Part shown: positions 1-5,251 of the stretch, in pieces
How the letters are laid out: every line of letters begins with the position of its first letter
Position numbering within the stretch: the first letter of the stretch is position 1
DNA from: an uncultured Candidatus Melainabacteria bacterium
Lineage (GTDB): Bacteria; Cyanobacteriota; Vampirovibrionia; Gastranaerophilales; Gastranaerophilaceae
Direction: 5' to 3'
DNA length: 6,363 nucleotides
Assembly: GCA_937895785.1 (NCBI GenBank)
Contig: CALBKW010000116.1
Location: forward strand, 1 to 6,363
Notes under the pieces: model-generated
What the model was told of the DNA's origin: nothing
What the model saw: the letters and a program-made list of their open reading frames with translations, nothing else
Database searches by the model: none
Position numbers and translations under genes: made by a program

Positions 1-1
1 C

Positions 2-580
2 GTATTTGGATTTTTAGTAATAAATATAATAATAAGTTCAATTAGAGCAATCATAATGGAATATTACTTCTTGCTGGTATATCCTTTGTGTATTGCACTT
101 ATCGCAGCTTTGTTTACGCTAAATTGGCGATATAAATTTATAAATATCATTTTATCTTTTGGATTGTTATACACTTTTTCGCAAATGGATTACAATAACT
201 TGTGGAAATTCAAGAATGTATACGAAAGTTTAACGCAAGTTTGTAATGCGGATGCATTGCGTTATAAAGATAAAAATGTTTTGGTATATGAACTAATAGA
301 GCCTACAGCTTTCAGAAAAATATTAGATATAGAACCTAATGTTATTGTTCAAACCGATTTTAATGGCGGAAATACAGATTTTACAAAGTTTACTAAAAAA
401 ATTAAAAAGTACGCAAAAGATAATCCCACTCAATTTGCAATATTTAATGCTTGGTTTGCAGAGGTAACTGAAGAGGATAAAGTGATTTTTGCAAATTCTA
501 ACAATATTGTAGAATTTATAAAAACGCCTTATGATTCAAATTCGGGGATTTTAAGAGTGATGTTATTGCCGACAAAGTAA
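2..580 (+). CDS. C-terminal part of a polytopic membrane protein, possibly a GT-C (ArnT/PMT-like) glycosyltransferase; 5' end outside window
   Basis: The reading frame is open from base 2 without a stop, so the ATG at 56 is probably internal and the gene starts upstream of the window. The visible 192 residues begin with three hydrophobic segments (about residues 1-14, 21-38 and 46-59). A soluble, Lys/Asp-rich domain of about 130 residues follows, with no further membrane helix. The second segment has an Arg-x-x-x-x-(E)YY...YP pattern, which resembles the last helices of GT-C glycosyltransferases (GT39/GT83 type), where an R-Y...P element precedes the final helices and a periplasmic C-terminal domain. 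Such enzymes transfer a sugar from a polyprenyl-phosphate donor at the outer face of the inner membrane. The nearby nucleotide-sugar genes fit this, but the catalytic N-terminal loop lies outside the window and no diagnostic residue is visible. It could be another multipass envelope protein. The membrane nature is sure; the GT-C call is tentative. Confidence 0.6.
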   Translation, partial: VFGFLVINIIISSIRAIIMEYYFLLVYPLCIALIAALFTLNWRYKFINIILSFGLLYTFSQMDYNNLWKFKNVYESLTQVCNADALRYKDKNVLVYELIEPTAFRKILDIEPNVIVQTDFNGGNTDFTKFTKKIKKYAKDNPTQFAIFNAWFAEVTEEDKVIFANSNNIVEFIKTPYDSNSGILRVMLLPTK

Positions 581-666
581 GACTCTGAAACTCAATGTTA
601 CAGCATGTTTACATGATTGCCATGCTCTAGAACATGGGTATAGCATGCATGTACACTAATTCATTT
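581..666. repeat. CATG-rich spacer with an 18-bp imperfect palindrome
   Basis: The spacer after the membrane-protein gene carries six CATG tetramers, starting at 604, 612, 621, 633, 644 and 648. A seventh lies in the terminator stem at 678. Positions 620-637 form a dyad, CCATGCTCTAGAACATGG, which is palindromic apart from one C/A pair and is centred on TCTAGA. AGCATG at 602-607 also pairs with CATGCT at 621-626, and AGCATG recurs at 642-647. The clustering is directly visible. Its role as an operator, RNA fold or remnant repeat unit is unknown. No coding frame is supported here. Confidence 0.5.
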
Positions 667-696
667 GCCTTGCATCACATGCAAGGCTTTACTTTT
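667..696 (+). terminator. Rho-independent terminator of the 2-580 gene
   Basis: GCCTTGCAT at 667-675 pairs perfectly with ATGCAAGGC at 679-687 across a 3-nt CAC loop. The right arm is followed by a T-rich tail, TTTACTTTT, at 688-696. The stem is far more GC-rich than its surroundings. It ends transcription of the + strand gene that stops at 580. Read on the - strand the stem is followed by AAATGAA rather than a T-run, so it is a poor terminator for the converging TPR gene, although the hairpin lies only 15 nt past that gene's stop. Confidence 0.85.
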
Positions 697-702
697 GGAG
701 AA

Positions 703-996
703 TTAGTAAAATTCTTTAGAAATTTTATCTTTATCAAAACTTTTTAAAAATAAACTAACGTTTCTGCACCTTGCATCGTTGTCTTTTAAATCATAACCAT
801 TGCTTTGGCAATACCCACCATCTAAAAATTCTTGAGCAATGTCTTTTGCTATTTTGAAATTTGCTTCAGCAAGTTTTGTTTTGCCTTCTATTTGCTGAAT
901 TTTTGCAAGACGGAAATAACCTAAATGAGCGCCATAAAATTGTCTGTTGTTAATAAGTTCTTGTGCAATAGCTTTTGCTTCATCGTACTTTTTCAT
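703..996 (-). CDS. TPR-like protein, probably the 3' part of a frameshifted gene spanning 703-1109
   Basis: The 97 residues carry at least one good tetratricopeptide helix pair (about residues 24-57: GYFRLAKIQQ..GK...AEANFKIAKDIA). They begin in the middle of another (ANMKKYDEAKAIAQELI). TPRs are protein-interaction repeats with no catalysis. The C-terminal third is polar with two Cys (C63, C77) and no recognisable domain. The TPR-like sequence continues upstream of the Met at 996 in the same frame to a TAG at 1036-1038, with no good start codon, so this Met is unlikely to be the natural N terminus. The missing start and a membrane anchor lie in another frame at 993-1109. The ATG at 996 overlaps the TGA of that small frame as ATGA, so translation by re-initiation is still possible. 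The gene lies downstream of ugd and was probably co-transcribed with it. No specific function can be assigned. Confidence 0.6.
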   Translation of the reverse strand: MKKYDEAKAIAQELINNRQFYGAHLGYFRLAKIQQIEGKTKLAEANFKIAKDIAQEFLDGGYCQSNGYDLKDNDARCRNVSLFLKSFDKDKISKEFY

Positions 997-1109
997 ATTT
1001 GCAAGAATGTCAATTTTATTTGCTTTTGAATATAACTAAATCCTAAATATAAAATGAAGAAAACACTCAATGAATATATGAGAACTCTCTCAAAAATCTT
1101 TTTGTTCAT
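993..1109 (-). CDS. 38-residue membrane-anchor frame, probable 5' part of the split TPR gene
   Basis: This short frame starts at an ATG (1109-1107), 19 nt after the ugd stop codon, with a GAGGA at 1125-1121 spaced 11 nt before the start. It encodes a basic N terminus (MNKKIFER) and one hydrophobic helix (about residues 9-26, VLIYSLSVFFILYLGFSY), and then hits TGA at 995-993. This is the usual layout of a signal anchor placed before a periplasmic TPR domain. Shifting by one base near the AAAA tract (forward TTTT at 1014-1017) joins it smoothly to the TPR frame, giving ...IQKQIK-IDILANMKKYDEA. The most economical reading is one gene of about 134 residues broken by a 1-bp deletion or a sequencing error. 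A genuine two-cistron arrangement coupled by ATGA is the alternative. Confidence 0.55.
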   Translation of the reverse strand: MNKKIFERVLIYSLSVFFILYLGFSYIQKQIKLTFLQI

Positions 1110-1128
1110 AAAATATTATTTCCTCAAC

Positions 1129-2430
1129 TTATGCGTTACCAATGCTGAAATATGTGAAACCATTTTCTTCTAAAGATTTTCTATTGTATTGGTTTCTACC
1201 GTCAAAAATGATTGGAGTTTTTAGTAAATCTTTTATTTTGTCAAAATCAGGACGTCTAAATTCATTCCATTCAGTCAAAAGCAATAAAGCATCAGCGTTT
1301 TCTAAGGCTTCGAAAGAACTGTTTGCATAAGTGATTTTATCCGCAAAATGATATTTTGCAGTTTGCATTGCTTTAGGGTCGTATGACTGAATTTTAGCGC
1401 CTTTTTTTAGCAATTCGTTAATAATTGTAATTGATGGAGCTTCTCTCATATCGTCTGTTTTAGGCTTAAATGCCAATCCCCATACTGCAAAAGTTTTATC
1501 TGATAAATTTTCACCAAAGTATTTAGTGATTTTTTCGACAAATAATAATCTTTGGCGTTTATTAACCCTATCTGCAGAAGAAATTAAATCTGCATTGCAA
1601 CCGTTTTCGTTTGCTGTTTTAATAAGGGCTTTTACATCTTTTGGAAAACAACTTCCGCCATAACCTAAGCCAGGGAATAAGAATTGTGAGCCTATACGTT
1701 TATCAGAACACATACCAATTCTTACCATTTCTGCGTTTGCACCAACTTTTTCACAAAGGTTTGCAATTTCATTTGCATAAGAAATTTTTACTGCCAAGAA
1801 AGAATTGGCAGCATATTTTGTCATTTCTGCCGATTTTACGTCCATGGTTATTACAGGGTTACCTGTTCTTAAAAATGGAGCATAAAGTTCTTGCATAATT
1901 TCAGTTGCACGTTGAGAGTCAGAGCCTATAACAACTCTATCAGGCTTTAAAAAATCATCAACTGCAGCGCCTTGTTTTAGAAATTCTGGGTTTGAAACAA
2001 CATCAAATTCGTGTGAAGTTTGTTTTTTGATTATTTCAGTAACTTTTTCTGCTGTGCCAACTGGCACTGTCGATTTATCAACGACAACTTTATACCCATT
2101 AATAGCTTTACCAATTTCTTCTGCAACTTGGCAAACATACTTTAAGTCAGCAGAGCCGTCTTCACCTTGAGGTGTTCCAACAGCAATAAAGCAAATGGTA
2201 GAGTTTTCAACAGCAGTTTTTAGATTGTTTGAAAAAGACAATCTGTTTTCAGAAGTGTTACTCTTTATCATTTCTTCTAAGCCTGGTTCAAAAATAGGAA
2301 CAATACCGTTTCTTAATTTTTCAAGTTTGCATTCATCGTTGTCAACGCAAATTACAGTATTTCCCATTTCTGCAAGGCATGTGCCTGCAACTAAGCCTAC
2401 ATATCCAGTACCAATAACACAAATATTCAT
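1129..2430 (-). CDS. ugd: UDP-glucose 6-dehydrogenase (UDP-glucose/GDP-mannose dehydrogenase family)
   Basis: The enzyme oxidises UDP-glucose to UDP-glucuronate in the cytosol with two NAD+. This supplies acidic sugar for capsule, lipopolysaccharide or other surface glycans. At 433 residues it has the usual length of bacterial Ugd. The N-terminal Rossmann motif GTGYVG is at residues 7-12, with the NAD-ribose-binding Asp at 30. VGTPQ is at 84-88 and NPEFLKQG at 147-154 (E149). The central dimerisation helix contains K205 and N209. The active-site loop GLGYGGSCFPKD is at 254-265 with the catalytic Cys261 and Asp265. The C-terminal UDP-binding domain carries GLAFKPKTDDMRE at 318-330 and ends in a normal FDGRN segment. 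These residues match the catalytic set known from the Streptococcus pyogenes enzyme. An AAAGG at 2447-2443 lies about 12 nt before the ATG. It is divergent from the WG-repeat operon and upstream of the TPR gene. A GDP-mannose dehydrogenase or UDP-HexNAc dehydrogenase is less likely, but substrate specificity is not proved by motifs alone. Confidence 0.95.
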   Translation of the reverse strand: MNICVIGTGYVGLVAGTCLAEMGNTVICVDNDECKLEKLRNGIVPIFEPGLEEMIKSNTSENRLSFSNNLKTAVENSTICFIAVGTPQGEDGSADLKYVCQVAEEIGKAINGYKVVVDKSTVPVGTAEKVTEIIKKQTSHEFDVVSNPEFLKQGAAVDDFLKPDRVVIGSDSQRATEIMQELYAPFLRTGNPVITMDVKSAEMTKYAANSFLAVKISYANEIANLCEKVGANAEMVRIGMCSDKRIGSQFLFPGLGYGGSCFPKDVKALIKTANENGCNADLISSADRVNKRQRLLFVEKITKYFGENLSDKTFAVWGLAFKPKTDDMREAPSITIINELLKKGAKIQSYDPKAMQTAKYHFADKITYANSSFEALENADALLLLTEWNEFRRPDFDKIKDLLKTPIIFDGRNQYNRKSLEENGFTYFSIGNA

Positions 2431-2461
2431 TAAAATAAGCTACCTTTCGCTGTTTTTCTCT

Positions 2462-2490
2462 AGTTTAGCATAAACACTTTTATTTGACAC
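2462..2490 (-). promoter_or_regulatory. Candidate sigma-70 promoter for ugd
   Basis: On the - strand GTGTCA (forward 2490-2485) is followed after 17 nt by TAAACT (forward 2467-2462). A TGC directly upstream of TAAACT makes it an extended -10. Each hexamer matches the consensus at four of six positions. An inverted repeat, GTTTA-gca-TAAAC (2463-2475), overlaps the -10 and could bind a regulator. This is a weaker candidate than the opposite promoter. Confidence 0.45.
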
Positions 2491-2512
2491 AAACGCATAT
2501 TTTAAGTATCAT
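2484..2512 (+). promoter_or_regulatory. Sigma-70-type promoter for the WG-repeat/ldpA/rmlD operon
   Basis: A perfect TTGACA at 2484-2489 is separated by the ideal 17 nt from TATCAT at 2507-2512, which has one mismatch to TATAAT. Transcription would start near 2519. That leaves a leader of about 20 nt before the ATG at 2539, with no room for a riboswitch. The -35 box overlaps the -35 box of the divergent ugd promoter. Confidence 0.75.
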
Positions 2513-2538
2513 TGGAATTAATTATTTACGGGTAGAAA

Positions 2539-3582
2539 ATGAAGAAAAAATCTCTAATTGTATATTCAATTTTATTGATATTTTTGGTTGCGGTTGCAAT
2601 AAAAGCAAATGTTTCTTTGACTAAAACAGATGCATTTGGTGTGCCTATTGAAAATAATTCCAAAAAAATGAATTTTAACGTATTTAATGCCAAAAATATA
2701 GAAGAAAAGCATTATGAAAAAGATATTTCTACAAATGTAATTGCAAATAACACTTACAAACATAAAAAAACAGAAGCTGAAGAATTTTCAGTATACCCAA
2801 GCGTAGAAGATAATACTGTAGTTTATAAAAAAATGTATAAGATTTATACAGACCGTAAATGTGCGTTGGTAAATGAAGAGGGCGTAAAAGTATCAAAGGC
2901 TGTTTATGATGATTTTGTAGATTTTGATAGAAAAAATGGTATTTATAAATCAAAATTAAACGGTAAAACTGGATTGATGAATTATAATGGAAAAATTCTT
3001 ATCCCCGCAAAATTTGAAACAATAGAGCTTAATCCAAATTCACATTTCTGTATAGTTAAAAATCACTCCTATAAAGGTTTGTACGATATTAAAAAAGCAA
3101 GAGCAATTGCAGGTACTATTTATAGTGACATTATTCCATTTGATAGTAACAATTGGAAGATTACAGCTTCTAAAAAAGTTGGTGTTATTCACTATAAAAA
3201 AGGTAAATTGGTTCTTATTAAACCAAAATATACGAGTATCGTAATGACTGACGGATATTTGAAAACATTTAATGGAAATAAATTTGGTATTATAAATCTT
3301 TCAACGGGTGATGTTATTTCAGAACCGAAATATGATGGTGTTGATTTGATTAATGTTGGAGAAGCTTTAACAAAAGGTGTCTATATATTTAAAATCAAAT
3401 TAGATGACCGATATGGTTTAATTTTTTATTCTTCAAAATCATCACTTGTAATTCCTCCAATATATACACAGGTTGTTTATATAGATGGGCTTGTAAGAGT
3501 TGTATCAAATGGAAATATTCAATATTTAGATGAAAAAGGTAATATAGTTACTGATAAAAAGAAAATCGACAATGGATACTAA
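2539..3582 (+). CDS. Membrane-anchored or secreted WG-repeat protein
   Basis: The 347-residue product starts with a Lys-rich N terminus and a hydrophobic stretch (about 5-22), which indicates a signal peptide or a single membrane anchor. No lipobox is seen. A low-complexity polar linker (about 30-95) follows. Then come at least six repeats of the WG (KWG_LEPTOSPIRA-type) beta-rich family, each of the form G-(L/I/V)-x-x-x-x-G-x-hydrophobic-(I)-x-P-x-Y. They lie at about 107-127, 143-163, 178-200, 213-235, 248-268 and 291-313, with a partial one at 326-336. The characteristic Trp is replaced in every copy, leaving only the Gly. WG repeats are thought to mediate binding at the cell surface and have no known catalysis. 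The start follows GGGTAG at 2530-2535. This is the first gene of the operon, and its last 11 nt overlap the ldpA-like start, which suggests translational coupling. Its ligand or partner is unknown. Confidence 0.8.
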   Translation: MKKKSLIVYSILLIFLVAVAIKANVSLTKTDAFGVPIENNSKKMNFNVFNAKNIEEKHYEKDISTNVIANNTYKHKKTEAEEFSVYPSVEDNTVVYKKMYKIYTDRKCALVNEEGVKVSKAVYDDFVDFDRKNGIYKSKLNGKTGLMNYNGKILIPAKFETIELNPNSHFCIVKNHSYKGLYDIKKARAIAGTIYSDIIPFDSNNWKITASKKVGVIHYKKGKLVLIKPKYTSIVMTDGYLKTFNGNKFGIINLSTGDVISEPKYDGVDLINVGEALTKGVYIFKIKLDDRYGLIFYSSKSSLVIPPIYTQVVYIDGLVRVVSNGNIQYLDEKGNIVTDKKKIDNGY

Positions 3583-4510
3583 TTTACAAGAATTTTTGAA
3601 AAATAATAGAGTTTTTAAGTTGGTCTGCGGGGCAGGAAATGAAGATGAAGAAGAAGTTGAAAAGCTTGTAGAATTGTATTCAAAAGCAGGATGCAACATA
3701 TTTGACGTATCGGCTAATTTGAATGTTGTTAAAGCTGCAAAAAGAGGGTTACAAAAGGCTGGAATTTCAGAAAATCGTTTTATTTGTGTTTCTGTGGGAA
3801 TAAAAGGCGACCCTCACTTAAACAAAGCTTCTATTGATTTTGATAAATGTAAAGGGTGCTTAAAATGCTTTAGTGTATGTCCGCAAAGTGCGATTTCAGC
3901 TAAATGTGTAGTCGATAAAACGAAGTGTATTGGTTGTTTAAAATGTCAAAGGATTTGCATAGCTAATGCGGTCGAACTAAAAAGTTATCCAACCGATTTG
4001 AACAATGTTTTACCAGACATTATAAAAGAAGGTGTTAATTGTCTTGAATTTCACGCAATCACCGATGATGAAAAAGAAGTTGACGAAAAATGGAAAATTT
4101 TAAACTCACTTTATGATGGTGTTTTGAGTATTTGCGTTGATAGAGCTAAACTTTCAAATGAAACTCTAGTTAAAAGATTAAATAGAATGCTTGCAATAAG
4201 AAAACCTTATTCAACTATAATTCAAGCAGACGGTGCACCAATGAGTGGTGGAAAGGACGATTATAAAACAACTTTACAAGCTGTAGCAACTGCGGAATTA
4301 TTACAAAAAGAAAATTTACCAGTATTTACATTATTATCAGGTGGTACAAATTCAAAAACGGCACAATTAGCAACCCAATGCGGAGTTGATTTTACTGGTG
4401 TTGCGATAGGCTCTTACGCCAGATATATTGTAAAAGACTATTTATGTGGTAAAATGTCGTTTGGTGAGGCAGTAGAAATCGCTAAAAAGTTAGTAAACAG
4501 CGTTTATTAA
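3572..4510 (+). CDS. ldpA: LdpA-like iron-sulfur protein (light-dependent period family homologue)
   Basis: The protein has 312 residues. In Synechococcus elongatus, LdpA carries Fe-S clusters, responds to cellular redox state and relays light input to the Kai clock. That role cannot be assumed here. The N-terminal segment has the family-like FKLVCGAGNED and AGCNIFDVSA pattern (about 15-50). Two ferredoxin-type motifs follow: C93-x2-C96-x2-C99-x3-C103-P and C119-x2-C122-x2-C125-x3-C129, the second lacking the usual Pro after the last Cys. Together they suggest two [4Fe-4S] clusters. The C-terminal half contains the strongest recognition segment, LSGGTNSKTAQLA..CGVDFTGVAIGSYAR (about 255-284), typical of the LdpA C-terminal domain. 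No signal peptide or membrane helix is seen, so it is cytosolic. The ATG at 3572 lies inside the preceding gene with only a weak A-rich upstream site, so it is probably translated by coupling. A generic 4Fe-4S protein is the main alternative. Confidence 0.82.
   Translation: MDTNLQEFLKNNRVFKLVCGAGNEDEEEVEKLVELYSKAGCNIFDVSANLNVVKAAKRGLQKAGISENRFICVSVGIKGDPHLNKASIDFDKCKGCLKCFSVCPQSAISAKCVVDKTKCIGCLKCQRICIANAVELKSYPTDLNNVLPDIIKEGVNCLEFHAITDDEKEVDEKWKILNSLYDGVLSICVDRAKLSNETLVKRLNRMLAIRKPYSTIIQADGAPMSGGKDDYKTTLQAVATAELLQKENLPVFTLLSGGTNSKTAQLATQCGVDFTGVAIGSYARYIVKDYLCGKMSFGEAVEIAKKLVNSVY
3848..3958 (+). other. Twin Cys4 [4Fe-4S]-binding region of the LdpA-like protein
   Basis: This stretch encodes residues 93-129 and contains eight Cys in two CxxCxxCxxxC blocks separated by 15 residues, the arrangement of a 2[4Fe-4S] ferredoxin domain. 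The first block ends in Cys-Pro, the second in Cys-Ile. Confidence 0.85.
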
Positions 4511-4514
4511 AGGG
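4511..4514 (+). promoter_or_regulatory. Ribosome binding site that decides the aldolase start
   Basis: AGGG directly follows the ldpA-like stop codon. It lies 7 nt before the ATG at 4522 but only 4 nt before the in-frame TTG at 4519. The ATG is therefore the better start and removes one residue from the longest frame. Confidence 0.7.
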
Positions 4515-4521
4515 ATAATTG

Positions 4522-5238
4522 ATGTTAAAAGAACTATTAGATTTAAAATCTTGTGGTGCTACAGGAATAAAGTTGGAATTTGAAAGTGAATACACAGACT
4601 GGAAAAGTGCATTTGAACTCTCTGAACTTGTACATCGTGTAGATATGAATTTGTGTGTAAAGCTTGGTGGTTTATCATCAATTCAAGATTTACATATCTG
4701 TAAAGAACTCTATGCAAATTCAATTGTTGCTCCTATGGTTGAATCTGCTTATGGAGTAGAAAAGTTTTTAGCTTCTGTAAAACAGGTTTTTGGAAAAGCT
4801 TATCCTAATTTATATTTGAATATAGAAACAAAAACAGCTTTTGAACATATTGAAGAAATTGTAGAAAAATCAAATAAAATAACTGGTTTTGTTTTAGGTA
4901 GAAGTGATTTGAAAAAATCTTTGGGAATTGAATATGCAGATTCTGATGTTATTTTAGATTATTGTAATAAGTTAGATGAAATTTGTGAAACTTCAAAAAA
5001 ACAATTTGTATTAGGTGGAAAAATTAACGCAAATTCTGTTGTTTTCTTAGAAAAACTACCACATTTAACTCATTTTGAAACAAGAAAAGTTCTTTTTGAC
5101 ATAGCTTCACTAAATGAAAATGCAATCGAAAAAGCTTTAGCGTTTGAGTTAAATTTCTTGAAACGAAAGAATCACTTATTCCCAGAAGATTTAGAACGTA
5201 TAGAATTTATAGAAAAATCATTGAAAATAAAAGTATAA
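4522..5238 (+). CDS. HpcH/HpaI aldolase / citrate lyase beta-subunit family protein
   Basis: The 238-residue protein fits the TIM-barrel HpcH/HpaI (CitE-like) family, whose members make or break C-C bonds of pyruvate-type 2-oxoacids using a divalent metal. Visible family elements are KLGG at 47-50, IVAPMVES at 68-75, the metal-binding Glu in NIETKTA (E102), and the second metal ligand in LGRSDL (D129). A GG segment is at 165-166. A typical active-site HxxR-type pattern is not obvious, so this is a divergent branch. I recall KxGG/IVAPMVES proteins of this kind from surface-sugar and nonulosonate-like clusters, which would suit this neighbourhood, but the substrate is not deducible. The gene begins 11 nt after the ldpA-like stop and ends 13 nt before rmlD. 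No secretion signal is seen, so it is cytosolic. The family call is good and the reaction is unknown. Confidence 0.75.
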   Translation: MLKELLDLKSCGATGIKLEFESEYTDWKSAFELSELVHRVDMNLCVKLGGLSSIQDLHICKELYANSIVAPMVESAYGVEKFLASVKQVFGKAYPNLYLNIETKTAFEHIEEIVEKSNKITGFVLGRSDLKKSLGIEYADSDVILDYCNKLDEICETSKKQFVLGGKINANSVVFLEKLPHLTHFETRKVLFDIASLNENAIEKALAFELNFLKRKNHLFPEDLERIEFIEKSLKIKV

Positions 5239-5244
5239 GAGAGG
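5239..5244 (+). promoter_or_regulatory. Strong ribosome binding site of rmlD
   Basis: GAGAGG begins directly after the aldolase stop codon and lies 7 nt before the ATG at 5252. It is the strongest Shine-Dalgarno match in the operon and supports that start. Confidence 0.7.
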
Positions 5245-5251
5245 TTATAAG

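Noticed and set aside
56..58. ATG at 56 as the true start of the first gene
   Set aside because: The frame stays open to the window edge and encodes another hydrophobic segment upstream; no Shine-Dalgarno site precedes 56.
581..702. CRISPR array in the CATG-rich spacer
   Set aside because: The repeats are 4-6 nt with irregular spacing and there are no cas genes; they do not have the size or regularity of CRISPR repeats.
1014..1017. Programmed -1 ribosomal frameshifting in the TPR gene
   Set aside because: The tract is only AAAA, no classical X-XXY-YYZ slippery heptamer is in frame and no strong downstream stem was seen; a mutation or sequencing error is simpler.
1142..1898. Open frames on the + strand opposite ugd (1142-1330 and 1641-1898)
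   Set aside because: They are antisense to a complete, motif-rich ugd and encode no recognisable domain.
2195..2473. + strand frame covering the 5' end of ugd and the promoter region
   Set aside because: It mirrors the conserved Rossmann region of ugd and has no ribosome site or family signature.
2572..2953. - strand frames opposite the WG-repeat gene
   Set aside because: Their Cys/Phe/Tyr-rich translations are typical antisense readings of Lys/Asn-rich coding DNA.
4519..4521. TTG at 4519 as the aldolase start
   Set aside because: It lies only 4 nt from AGGG and is followed at once by an ATG with better spacing.
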